Assembly (NCBI GenBank): GCA_964461295.1
Contig: CAYWTX010000666.1
Location: forward strand, 1-5,936
Reading direction: 5' to 3'
Length of the DNA: 5,936 nucleotides
Origin: CAYWTX01 sp964461295
GTDB lineage: Bacteria > Planctomycetota > Phycisphaerae > SM23-33
Made by a program: the position numbers and the translations under genes. The notes beneath the pieces are model-generated. The model saw only the letters and a list, made by a program, of their open reading frames with translations, was not told where the DNA came from and did no database searches. The stretch's first letter is position 1, and every line of letters begins with the position of its first letter. Shown here piece after piece: positions 1-5,757 of this stretch.

Positions 1-232
1 TGCGAAGCCCCCGAACAACAGCGGCGGCACTAGGCTCGACCCTGGTCGCCCGAAGTCGTCGCCCGCGGAGGAGGTGGAGGGAAGGGGACCAGCCAAGGGA
101 AATCGACGGGAGAGCCGCACCCTCCGGACACAGTGCCGGAACAATGGGCGCACCAGGTTCTCACGCCGGTACGCTGGAATGCATGTCATGCTCATCATGT
201 CGCGCCTCACCATGCGTCACTACCCAAGGCAG

Positions 233-265
233 GAGCCGGATGCGGTAACTCCGCCCGTCCGGATC
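233..265 (+). ncRNA. Group II intron domain V
   Basis: The lower helix pairs 233-240 with 258-265, the catalytic AGC triad being at 234-236. The upper helix pairs GCGG (242-245) with CCGC (251-254) around a TAACT loop, and the two-base CG bulge lies at 256-257. Length is 33 nt against a usual 34. Two departures from the canonical fold are visible: G235 faces A263 instead of U, and T241 faces C255, where the common form has an A that would pair. These suggest weakened or lost splicing activity, although variants of the G235 position may be normal in this intron lineage. Confidence 0.8.
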
Positions 266-268
266 CGT

Positions 269-302
269 GCGGGCGGCGGGCCGAAAGGCCCGTCCCTACC
301 GC
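269..302 (+). ncRNA. Group II intron domain VI with bulged branch-point A298
   Basis: The basal helix GCGG (269-272) pairs with CCGC (299-302) and leaves A298 unpaired, as expected for the lariat branch point. The distal stem GGGCC (278-282) / GGCCC (287-291) is perfect and capped by GAAA; C277-G292 extends it. The middle of the helix is irregular. A competing hairpin, CCGCCCG (251-257) with CGGGCGG (270-276), would disrupt domains V and VI if it formed. Confidence 0.72.
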
Positions 303-322
303 GACGCGACTTTCGTCGCGGT
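298..322 (-). terminator. Hairpin just after the glycosidase-like gene, overlapping the intron 3' end
   Basis: ACCGCGACG (298-306) and CGTCGCGGT (314-322) form a perfect 9-bp stem with a 7-base loop, 30 bases beyond the stop codon on the minus strand. A smaller hairpin, GCGAC (306-310) / GTCGC (315-319), has a GAAA loop when read on the minus strand and lies entirely outside the intron. No T-tract follows, so it is not a complete intrinsic terminator as it stands. The tract may have been displaced by the intron. Alternatively it is only a 3' stabilising hairpin. Confidence 0.4.
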
Positions 323-352
323 TTGGGTTGGTGTTCACAGGATTCACCTCTA

Positions 353-3300
353 TCAGTACTGGGCCGTCACGGTGACGGTCCCGGTCAGGTCCTTCAAGAT
401 GATGGTTTCCTTGTCTCTGTTGTACGAGTTCCACAGTTTCCCGTTGACGGTGACGCTTTTGATTGGCGCGGTCTTGGGATGGCGGAAGCGCAGGAAGACG
501 GCCTTCGGTGGGTTGCGTGACGGTATCTCGACGGTCGCGGCGATCTTTCCGTTGTCGACATCCGAGACGATCTCATACGTCAGCGGGCCGAAGTACGTTG
601 GGGCATCCTTCACCGCGATCCGCTTGCCCTGCTCCAACCACACCCGCGGCGTGCCGCGGGCGATCCACAGCGTCCCGCCGTCCTCCATCACCAGCATGTC
701 GCGGAACCGCTCCATGAACCCCGCCTCTTCGAATGGTTTGTCTGCCGGGCCGCGCGTCGAGTGCTCGTTGAACGTGTACGGGCCGGGCACGATGTGGGCC
801 GCGTACTGGTTGAGCATCCCGCGCAGGAACGCCGCCACGTTGTCCCACGCCAGGTGCACCTGCGGGTTCCGCTCGTACGCGCACTGGTGGTGCCAGCCGG
901 CCTGGAACCAGTCCCGGCTGGGGTCGTAGTTTGGCGTCCGCATGTACACCTTGCGGTTCTCCAGCAGGAACCGGTCCTCCAGTACGTCCATGTGGCCCTG
1001 GGCCCGCACGTCGTCGGCCGTCAGCAGGCGCGAGGGGTGCAGCAGGTTCATGGCGCCCATCGAGATGTCCCAGGCGATGCCGTCCCAGTGGTTGATGCTC
1101 TGCTTGCGGGCCCACATCCACGCCAGCGAGATCGGCCCGCGAGCGTTGGGCACCGGCGGGATGAACGACCGGTACGTGCCGTCGCGCACCGCCACCACCG
1201 GCGACAACACCACCGACCGCTCCACCGCCGCCAGGATGTCCGCGCGGTAGGCGTCCGCTTCGGCCGAGAGCTTCGCCGCCTCGCCGGGCTCGATGTCCGC
1301 CAGCGTGTCGGCCAGCGCCCGCACGACCAGCCAGTAGTAGCTGTCGCTGGCGTAGAACTGTGAGAAGAACCCGCCGGCGTCAGGCGTGAGCTGGTGGGCC
1401 GGCTGAAGGCCCTTGGCCCACAGCCGCTGCCCGCCGGGGATGATCTCGCATAGCAGCCGCCGCTGGCGCAGGATCCACTCCGCGTTCATCTTCATCCGCG
1501 GCGCCTTCGCCTTCAACCACTCCTTGTCGCCCGTCAGGCGGTAGTGCTCGCCCATCACCCAGCCGATCGTCCCAGAGCCCATGGCGTGCGGCGGATCGTA
1601 GCCGCCGTCGCAGAACACGCCGTTGGCGTCGGAGAACATCCCCGCCGGCCGGCTCGCCTTCAGCGGCAGGTCCAGCCACAGGTCCAGCGCCTCGCCCGCC
1701 TCCTTGTGCATGCCCGCCAGGTCCAGCGCGTACACCATCTGGAACGTCTCCTGCGCCAGCACCGCGTACGGATGATCCGCCAGGCGCACCTCGCCCTTGG
1801 GCGTTCGCTTGGCCGTGCGGAGATTGTGCCAGCACCCCAGCTTCCACTGCGCCGTCAGCCACGGGCAGGGGACCTCGACCTGCATCGGCGGGGCCTGGCC
1901 CGTGACGGGCATGGCGGCGAACTCGCGCGGGCCGAACCGGCTGTTCATCGCCCCCTCCCAGCTCTGCTCGGGCGCCTGCTGCACGCGCTGGCGGATCGTC
2001 GTCAGCCCCTTGGCCTTCAACTCCGCGACGAACTCCGCCGCCGAGCCCGCCTTCGACTGCATCTCAAACGGCGGCTCGTGTGCGCCCGGCGCCGCCGCCG
2101 GTTGGGCGGCCGTGCCCGCCGTGCCGGCGGCCCTGCAGAACGACCACGCGTCGGCGTTGCCGTGCGAGTCCGCGTGCGGGTTGCCCGCCTGGATGTTCTC
2201 CACTACGTCCTTCGCCAGGTCCCACGTCCGCTCCTTGCCCCCCTTCTCGCGGATGACGAACTCCACGCCCGTGCTGTCGCACGAGTGGCTGCCTCTGCGG
2301 TTCACGATCAGCAGCAGCACGTCGCCGGCCTCGACGGTCAGGTCCTCCAGCGCCTTGGCTTCCGGCCGCTCCGACGACGCCTGCTTGCCGCCGCCTGCGG
2401 TCTCGCCCTTGCACAGATCGACCGCCGTCTTCTTCCCTGACTCCTTGACGAGTCGCCACACGATGCCGTCGCCGCCCGTTTGCAGGCCGGCGACCTTCGC
2501 CGCCACGGCTACCTTGCCCGCCATCGGGCTTCGCCACGCGATGGCCACGTCGCTGCCGGTGCCGGGATGCACCGCCACCCCCCGCGCAGGGAATACGATG
2601 TTCCCGCCCGCGGTGACCGCGGCGTCCCGGGGGCTGCTGACGACGAAGGGCGTATCGCCCGTGCCCCAGCCGCTGAGATCGGCCGAGTTAAGCAACTTGT
2701 TCAGCTTCGTGGTCAGCAGTTCCCGGGCGACGGGCGGCGCCTTCGGCTCGACCGCGGGCTGCGTCTTCGGCGCGGGCTTCGGCGGGTCTTCGATGGCCGT
2801 CGCCCGCACGAAGAACCCGTGCTCCGGCGCGAGGATCGGGCCGTTCTCCAGGTCCGCCGCCAGGAAGGAGAACGACCCCGACTTCGTCCGAACCGTGATG
2901 ATGGTCCGCGCCAGGTCGTGCACCGTCGCCGCGTTCGGCCACATCTTCCGCCAGGGCGAGCGCCCCATGTACAGCAGGCTCAGCCGCACCCCGCGCCGCC
3001 CAACCGCCTTGCCAGCCGACTTCCACGCCACGGCGCCCTCGGGAGCAGTGCTGCCCTCGCCCGCGAGCGGCTTAACGTCGCCGATCACGCCGTCGTACGC
3101 GGCGACGCTCCCGGAGTAGTCCAGGCCCGCCCGCGCCGCCTCGAAGCCCCACTCGATCTCGATCTCCATCCTCTTCCACGTGTCGGGTCCGTATACGCGC
3201 ATCTCCGGCACAGAGCACGTCGACGCGTCCTTCGGCTTGCCGTCCGCGTCCACCACGCACAGCAGCAGGCCGAACGTGTCCTTCGGCACCGTGAACGTGT

Positions 3301-3736
3301 GTTTCCGCCCGTAGGGCGATACATCCGCCCGCACCGCCCTCCTCGTCCCCGTCCGCCACCATTGGTCGCTGTCAGCGTACATCAGGGCAACGCCGTTGGC
3401 GTCCGGATGCCGGTCGTCGGCCCAGACGACCTCCACGGTCCGCACCTGCCGCACCTCTTCCCACAGCAGGGCGCGAATCACGCCGCGCACGGCCGGCGAC
3501 TTCACGTCGGCCGCGCCAGGCCGGTCCAGCGGCACACCCGCGTGCCGCAGCACCAGCATCCAGCTCTCGGGATCGTTCTGGTCCGCTGCGCGATCTGCCC
3601 GATACTGGTAGGCGCTGGCGGCGATGTCGGCCGGCTGGCCTTCACGCGGCGCTTCGCCGGCGGCCGGCGCGGAAGCGGCATGCGATCCGACAACCAACAC
3701 TGCGACCAGCAATGCGACAGAACGTCCCAGTTCCAT
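353..3736 (-). CDS. Exported multidomain six-hairpin glycosidase-like protein
   Basis: A protein of 1127 residues, probably acting on a polysaccharide or glycoside outside the cytoplasm; substrate unknown. The start at 3736 is preferred over an ATG 14 codons upstream because AAGGAG sits 7 bases before it and it gives a clean signal peptide (MELGRSVALLVAVLVVGSHA, cleavage after ASA, residue 23). Order: an unassigned N-terminal domain (about 32-316, including an RRGVRLSLLYMG motif); a Pro-rich linker (317-337); a beta domain (about 339-536) containing VAVHP, SHSCDST and AGNPHADSHGN, like the domain appended to planctomycete DUF1549/DUF1553 proteins; an Ala/Pro linker (537-555); an alpha/alpha-barrel region (about 556-1030; YAVLAQETFQMVYALDLAG, CDGGYDPPHAMGSGTIGWVMGEHY, WDNVAAFLRGMLNQYAAH); and a C-terminal beta domain (1040-1127). 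I recognise the barrel fold but cannot assign a GH family or catalytic acids. The frame is intact throughout. The divergent neighbour looks like a sugar isomerase, consistent with carbohydrate use. Confidence 0.85.
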   Translation of the reverse strand: MELGRSVALLVAVLVVGSHAASAPAAGEAPREGQPADIAASAYQYRADRAADQNDPESWMLVLRHAGVPLDRPGAADVKSPAVRGVIRALLWEEVRQVRTVEVVWADDRHPDANGVALMYADSDQWWRTGTRRAVRADVSPYGRKHTFTVPKDTFGLLLCVVDADGKPKDASTCSVPEMRVYGPDTWKRMEIEIEWGFEAARAGLDYSGSVAAYDGVIGDVKPLAGEGSTAPEGAVAWKSAGKAVGRRGVRLSLLYMGRSPWRKMWPNAATVHDLARTIITVRTKSGSFSFLAADLENGPILAPEHGFFVRATAIEDPPKPAPKTQPAVEPKAPPVARELLTTKLNKLLNSADLSGWGTGDTPFVVSSPRDAAVTAGGNIVFPARGVAVHPGTGSDVAIAWRSPMAGKVAVAAKVAGLQTGGDGIVWRLVKESGKKTAVDLCKGETAGGGKQASSERPEAKALEDLTVEAGDVLLLIVNRRGSHSCDSTGVEFVIREKGGKERTWDLAKDVVENIQAGNPHADSHGNADAWSFCRAAGTAGTAAQPAAAPGAHEPPFEMQSKAGSAAEFVAELKAKGLTTIRQRVQQAPEQSWEGAMNSRFGPREFAAMPVTGQAPPMQVEVPCPWLTAQWKLGCWHNLRTAKRTPKGEVRLADHPYAVLAQETFQMVYALDLAGMHKEAGEALDLWLDLPLKASRPAGMFSDANGVFCDGGYDPPHAMGSGTIGWVMGEHYRLTGDKEWLKAKAPRMKMNAEWILRQRRLLCEIIPGGQRLWAKGLQPAHQLTPDAGGFFSQFYASDSYYWLVVRALADTLADIEPGEAAKLSAEADAYRADILAAVERSVVLSPVVAVRDGTYRSFIPPVPNARGPISLAWMWARKQSINHWDGIAWDISMGAMNLLHPSRLLTADDVRAQGHMDVLEDRFLLENRKVYMRTPNYDPSRDWFQAGWHHQCAYERNPQVHLAWDNVAAFLRGMLNQYAAHIVPGPYTFNEHSTRGPADKPFEEAGFMERFRDMLVMEDGGTLWIARGTPRVWLEQGKRIAVKDAPTYFGPLTYEIVSDVDNGKIAATVEIPSRNPPKAVFLRFRHPKTAPIKSVTVNGKLWNSYNRDKETIILKDLTGTVTVTAQY

Positions 3737-3887
3737 GTGCGATCTCCTTGTGAAAGCCACTTGCCATTGCAGGAACACGTGCCGTGCAGACTGCGGCCGC
3801 GTAAATCCCCGCAGCGCCTTGCACTGTCTCCGCCGCGGCGGTGAGATATGATGCCGTCAGACGACGGACCTCCACAAGGAGCACTTC
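3737..3887. promoter_or_regulatory. Divergent intergenic region between the glycosidase-like and Tat isomerase-like genes
   Basis: Both genes have strong ribosome-binding sites with the same string CACAAGGAG: 3744-3752 on the minus strand (AAGGAG 7 bases from the ATG) and 3873-3881 on the plus strand (AAGGAG 6 bases from the ATG). A good -10 for the plus gene is TATGAT at 3847-3852, but no matching -35 stands at 16-18 bases. I see no convincing promoter for the minus gene. Possible operators are the palindrome CCGCCGCGGCGG (3830-3841), directly upstream of the -10, and the inverted repeat CTGCGG (3791-3796) / CCGCAG (3809-3814). The symmetry of the GC-rich palindrome could arise by chance at this base composition. 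Confidence 0.4.
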
Positions 3888-4112
3888 ATGAATCGTCGAG
3901 ATTTCCTGAAGACATCACTGGCGGGGGCGGGCGTGGCGGCCGGGGTGGTTGCCGGCAGCGCCGCCGCCGCGGACGCCAAGCCTGCAACGGAGGCAAAGGC
4001 CGTGCTAAAACTTTCCAGCCAGGAAAACAAGGTGCCGGGCAAGGACTTGGCCGAGAAGGTCCGCAAGCTGCAAGAGTGGGGCGGCGCCGGCATCGAGATC
4101 GAGCACTACTGA
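3888..4112 (+). pseudogene. Truncated Tat-signal sugar phosphate isomerase/epimerase-like gene
   Basis: An open frame of 74 codons that starts like a full gene and stops early. AAGGAG lies 6 bases before the ATG. Residues 1-30 are a Tat signal: the twin-arginine motif NRRDFLK at residues 2-8, a hydrophobic Ala/Gly/Val stretch, then an AxA site before KPA. Residues 38-72 (KLSSQENKVPGKDLAEKVRKLQEWGGAGIEIE) resemble the opening strand and helix of Tat-exported xylose-isomerase-like TIM-barrel proteins of planctomycetes, which usually have about 300 residues. The frame then ends in TGA followed at once by TAG. I looked in the other two plus frames downstream and found no continuation of the barrel, so this is a loss of sequence rather than a simple frameshift. 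It could still be expressed as a short exported peptide, but enzyme activity is implausible. Confidence 0.65.
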
Positions 4113-4255
4113 TAGGAGATTTGATCTAGCGGGGTGGGACCGGGCGGCCGGGAGGGGGGGGGGGCTTATCTTGCCCCCTTTGCGGTTCGTGGAACATCCA
4201 AGAGAATCCAGCACGAAGGAACAAAGCAACTGTTGCTGTCGCGGTCCTCGCCGCG
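4113..4255. other. Non-coding spacer between two convergent gene ends, with an 11-G run
   Basis: This spacer holds no credible gene. It begins exactly where the isomerase-like frame is lost and contains a G-rich stretch, including 11 consecutive G at 4154-4164. Its composition differs from the flanking coding DNA: A/T-richer stretches around 4110-4130 and 4190-4235 surround the G run. It may mark an old deletion or rearrangement junction. I found no transposase fragment and no terminal inverted repeats. Confidence 0.5.
4225..4255 (-). terminator. Tandem hairpins after the ycaQ-like gene
   Basis: On the minus strand, immediately after the stop codon, CGCGG / CCGCG (4251-4255 with 4240-4244) form a 5-bp stem with a 6-base loop. 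A second hairpin, AGCAA / TTGCT (4233-4237 with 4225-4229), has a CAG loop and is followed by TTGTT. The second resembles a weak intrinsic terminator. Stems are short and the T-tract is interrupted, so confidence is low. Confidence 0.3.
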
Positions 4256-5470
4256 TCAACTCGGCGACGCGCTCTCAGCCAGCGCGCGGCGGAGAACGGC
4301 GCGGAAGCGGGACGGCGCGGAGGCCTGGATATCGACGCAATCGCAACCGTTGAAACGAGCGAATGCATGGAGTTCCCTCGCCAGGGCGGCCCCAAGCGCG
4401 TCGGCTTCAGGGAGCTTGCTCTCCAACATCAGACGGCGGATGAGCAGGCGCTTCGCGGGGCGGTCAGCCTTCGCGTCGAGCCGGCCGACAAATTGATCGC
4501 CGCAGAGGATGGGAAGGCAGAAGTAGCCGTACTTGCGCTTCGGCGCAGGCACGTAGCACTCGAGCGTGTAGTGGAAGTCGAACAGCCTGCGAAGTCGTCG
4601 GCGATGCACGAACGAGTCGAACGGCGAGAGCACATGGACGGTGGGTGCGGTTTCAGCGCCGCGCCGGCTGCGCGAAAGCGCACCCGGCAGCGCCCAGTAC
4701 TCCTTTTCGAGCCCCTCAACCTGCACTGGCACGATTTCGCCCGCGGCGTGCAGTTCGTGCAACACATCAGCCGGAACGCGGCGATGGTTTGCCCAGCCGA
4801 TCTCGTCGGCCGCCGCCAGGCCGTGCGCGGCAAGGTAACGGTTCACGGCAAAGCGCTGAGCCTCGGCGGCATCGGGTTCGCGGCGATCGACGTCGGCGGG
4901 CAGCACGCGTTCGGCAAGGTCATACAGACGTTCGAAGTTTCGCCGGCTGCTCACCATGAGCTCGCCGCGTGCGAAGAGGATCTCAAGCGCCTGCTTGGCA
5001 GGTTTCCAGTCCCACCATGTGCCGCGTTTCATGCCGGGCGGCGCGGGGAAGTCGGATGAGCCGAGAGGCCCCTCGGCCGCGATTCGAGCCAGAACGCGCT
5101 TAGCATCGGCGGCGTAGCGATCCATCCACCGGCGGTAGTGGTCGGACTCGCGTGCCTGGCGCATGAAAGGGAGATACCAGCGGTAGTCGGACATGGGCAC
5201 GTACGCCGCGGTGGGGATGACCCAGTACTCGAAAACGCGCCGGTCGACGGCGAGCAGTTCGTGCAACATTGCCGGCTGGTAGTCACCCCGGCGGCTCCAG
5301 ATCGTGTGGTGATGGGCTCGCTCGACGACCGCAATCGTGTCGATCTGCACCATGCCGAGACGCTCGATGGCGCGGGCGGCGCCTTCCTTTCCTGCGGGGA
5401 ACTTCCAGCCGCCGTCAAGGCCCTGAGCGGCGATGGCGATTCGGCAGGCATCCTGGCGTGTAATCTTCAA
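4256..5470 (-). CDS. ycaQ: YcaQ-type winged-helix DNA glycosylase (interstrand crosslink repair family, COG3214)
   Basis: Members of this family (YcaQ/AlkX and AlkZ) excise alkylated bases and unhook interstrand crosslinks in the cytoplasm. The catalytic motif of the YcaQ branch, Q-hydrophobic-D, is present as QID at residues 42-44 within MVQIDTIAVVERAHHHTIWSR. Other family blocks are EYWVIPTAAYVPMSD (81-95), WWDWKPAKQALEILFARGEL (152-171), RRNFERLYDLAERVLP (176-191), and LSPFDSFVHRRRLRRLFDFHYTLECYVPAPKRKYGYF near residues 281-317. Length from the chosen start is 404 residues, close to the roughly 410 of E. coli YcaQ. The start is a TTG at 5470 with GGAG 7 bases upstream. The alternative is an ATG at 5506 (416 residues), which lacks a Shine-Dalgarno but sits one base after the antitoxin stop (TGA-G-ATG). 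The gene is intact. The 37-bp gap suggests co-transcription with the upstream antitoxin. Confidence 0.92.
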   Translation of the reverse strand: MKITRQDACRIAIAAQGLDGGWKFPAGKEGAARAIERLGMVQIDTIAVVERAHHHTIWSRRGDYQPAMLHELLAVDRRVFEYWVIPTAAYVPMSDYRWYLPFMRQARESDHYRRWMDRYAADAKRVLARIAAEGPLGSSDFPAPPGMKRGTWWDWKPAKQALEILFARGELMVSSRRNFERLYDLAERVLPADVDRREPDAAEAQRFAVNRYLAAHGLAAADEIGWANHRRVPADVLHELHAAGEIVPVQVEGLEKEYWALPGALSRSRRGAETAPTVHVLSPFDSFVHRRRLRRLFDFHYTLECYVPAPKRKYGYFCLPILCGDQFVGRLDAKADRPAKRLLIRRLMLESKLPEADALGAALARELHAFARFNGCDCVDIQASAPSRFRAVLRRALAESASPS

Positions 5471-5507
5471 GAGCCGTCTCCAGTACAAGTACTTGCGTCC
5501 GCCCATC

Positions 5508-5756
5508 TCACGTGAAGGCCGGCCCTTCAGCCACGGCGAGCACCTCGGATAGGTTGTCGATGCTGCCCACAAGGCACCGGCCAAGGTCCAGCGAATTCAC
5601 ACACGCCGCTATGCGAGGCGAGGATGGCTCGTCCATCTCCCGCAGCCCGCGCCGGAGAGCATCGTTGACAATCTCCTTGAGACTACGAGCTTCACGCCGG
5701 TGTATCTGGCGCGGGTGCGCCGTTTCGTCGTCGTCAGTCGTTAGCGCGGTCCTCAT
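5508..5756 (-). CDS. Orphan VapB-type (ribbon-helix-helix) antitoxin
   Basis: A protein of 82 residues with the layout of VapB antitoxins paired with PIN-domain VapC ribonucleases. The N-terminal DNA-binding strand is MRTALTTDDD, the helical part is ARSLKEIVNDALRRGLREM (residues 23-41), and the C-terminal toxin-binding tail is SIDNLSEVLAVAEGPAFT (residues 65-82), matching the familiar LDNxxELLxxAEG pattern. The spacing of these blocks is normal, so I see no frameshift. Oddities are ETAHP at residues 11-15, where relatives usually have a helix-compatible V-A-x-x-L, and a slightly long middle segment. No vapC follows: the next gene downstream begins within 40 bp and is a DNA glycosylase. Nothing PIN-like is visible in the 180 bp upstream either. 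It could be a solitary regulator, a neutraliser of toxins encoded elsewhere, or a decaying remnant. Confidence 0.8.
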   Translation of the reverse strand: MRTALTTDDDETAHPRQIHRREARSLKEIVNDALRRGLREMDEPSSPRIAACVNSLDLGRCLVGSIDNLSEVLAVAEGPAFT

Positions 5757-5757
5757 A

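Larger units (their letters stand above)
2..304 (+). pseudogene. Internally deleted group II intron reverse transcriptase/maturase remnant
   Basis: One uninterrupted frame joins two pieces that are normally about 400 residues apart. Residues 1-46 (counting from base 2) contain AKPPNN and then VEGRGPAKGN (nt 74-103) and RTQCR, a pattern I recognise from the N-terminal region of group II intron maturases. Residues about 72-92 contain YPRQEPDAV and PPVRIRAGG (nt 221-277), typical of the far C-terminus where the frame runs into domain V. All reverse-transcriptase motifs, including the YADD active site, the maturase domain and any endonuclease domain, are absent. The junction lies at roughly nt 140-215. 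The frame stays open to 520, but beyond 305 this is chance reading through exon sequence and the antisense of the glycosidase gene. No protein function is expected. The identification rests on remembered motifs, not alignment. Confidence 0.68.
1..305 (+). mobile_element. 3' end of a degenerate group II intron (5' part lies outside the window)
   Basis: Group II introns are self-splicing ribozymes and retroelements. Domain V carries the catalytic site, domain VI supplies the branch-point A, and domain IV carries the maturase ORF. Seen here are a 33-nt domain V at 233-265 with an AGC triad at 234-236, then domain VI with a GAAA-capped stem and a bulged A at 298. The element would end at 305 in GAC, putting the A eight bases from the end and matching the usual AY 3' terminus. 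The frame through domains V and VI encodes PPVRIRAGG, close to the PHVRICAGG that I recall from conceptual C-termini of intron maturases. Domains I-III should lie left of base 1. The maturase frame is collapsed, so the copy cannot move by itself. The class is not assigned. Confidence 0.8.

Noticed and set aside
1..352. CRISPR array or tandem repeat near the left edge
   Set aside because: The repeated-looking GC-rich palindromes here are stems of intron domains V and VI; no regularly spaced direct repeats are present.
306..520. Continuation of the plus-strand frame from the intron to base 520 as part of a 148-residue protein
   Set aside because: Beyond 305 it reads through exon DNA and then antisense to the end of the glycosidase-like gene, with no family-like sequence.
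3737..3778. Upstream ATG giving a 1141-residue glycosidase-like protein
   Set aside because: The extra 14 residues precede the signal peptide and lack a ribosome-binding site, whereas the ATG at 3736 has AAGGAG at 7 bases.
761..3844. Long plus-strand frames (for example 1544-2440, 1797-3119, 2480-3844) opposite the glycosidase-like gene
   Set aside because: They are Arg/Ala/Pro/His-rich shadows of a high-GC gene on the other strand, without motifs or proper starts.
4154..4164. 11-G run as a phase-variation switch for the isomerase-like gene
   Set aside because: It lies after the stop codons and outside any recognisable continuing frame, so slippage would not restore the gene.
4134..4496. 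Plus-strand frame after the truncated isomerase-like gene as a frameshifted continuation
   Set aside because: Its translation shows no TIM-barrel pattern and mostly overlaps the ycaQ-like gene in antisense.
4367..5059. 230-codon plus-strand frame opposite the ycaQ-like gene
   Set aside because: It is an antisense shadow; the minus strand encodes a well-conserved family over the same bases.
5507..5584. Upstream ATG at 5584 for the ycaQ-like gene (442 residues)
   Set aside because: It would overlap the antitoxin coding region by 75 bases and add 26 residues unlike any family N-terminus.
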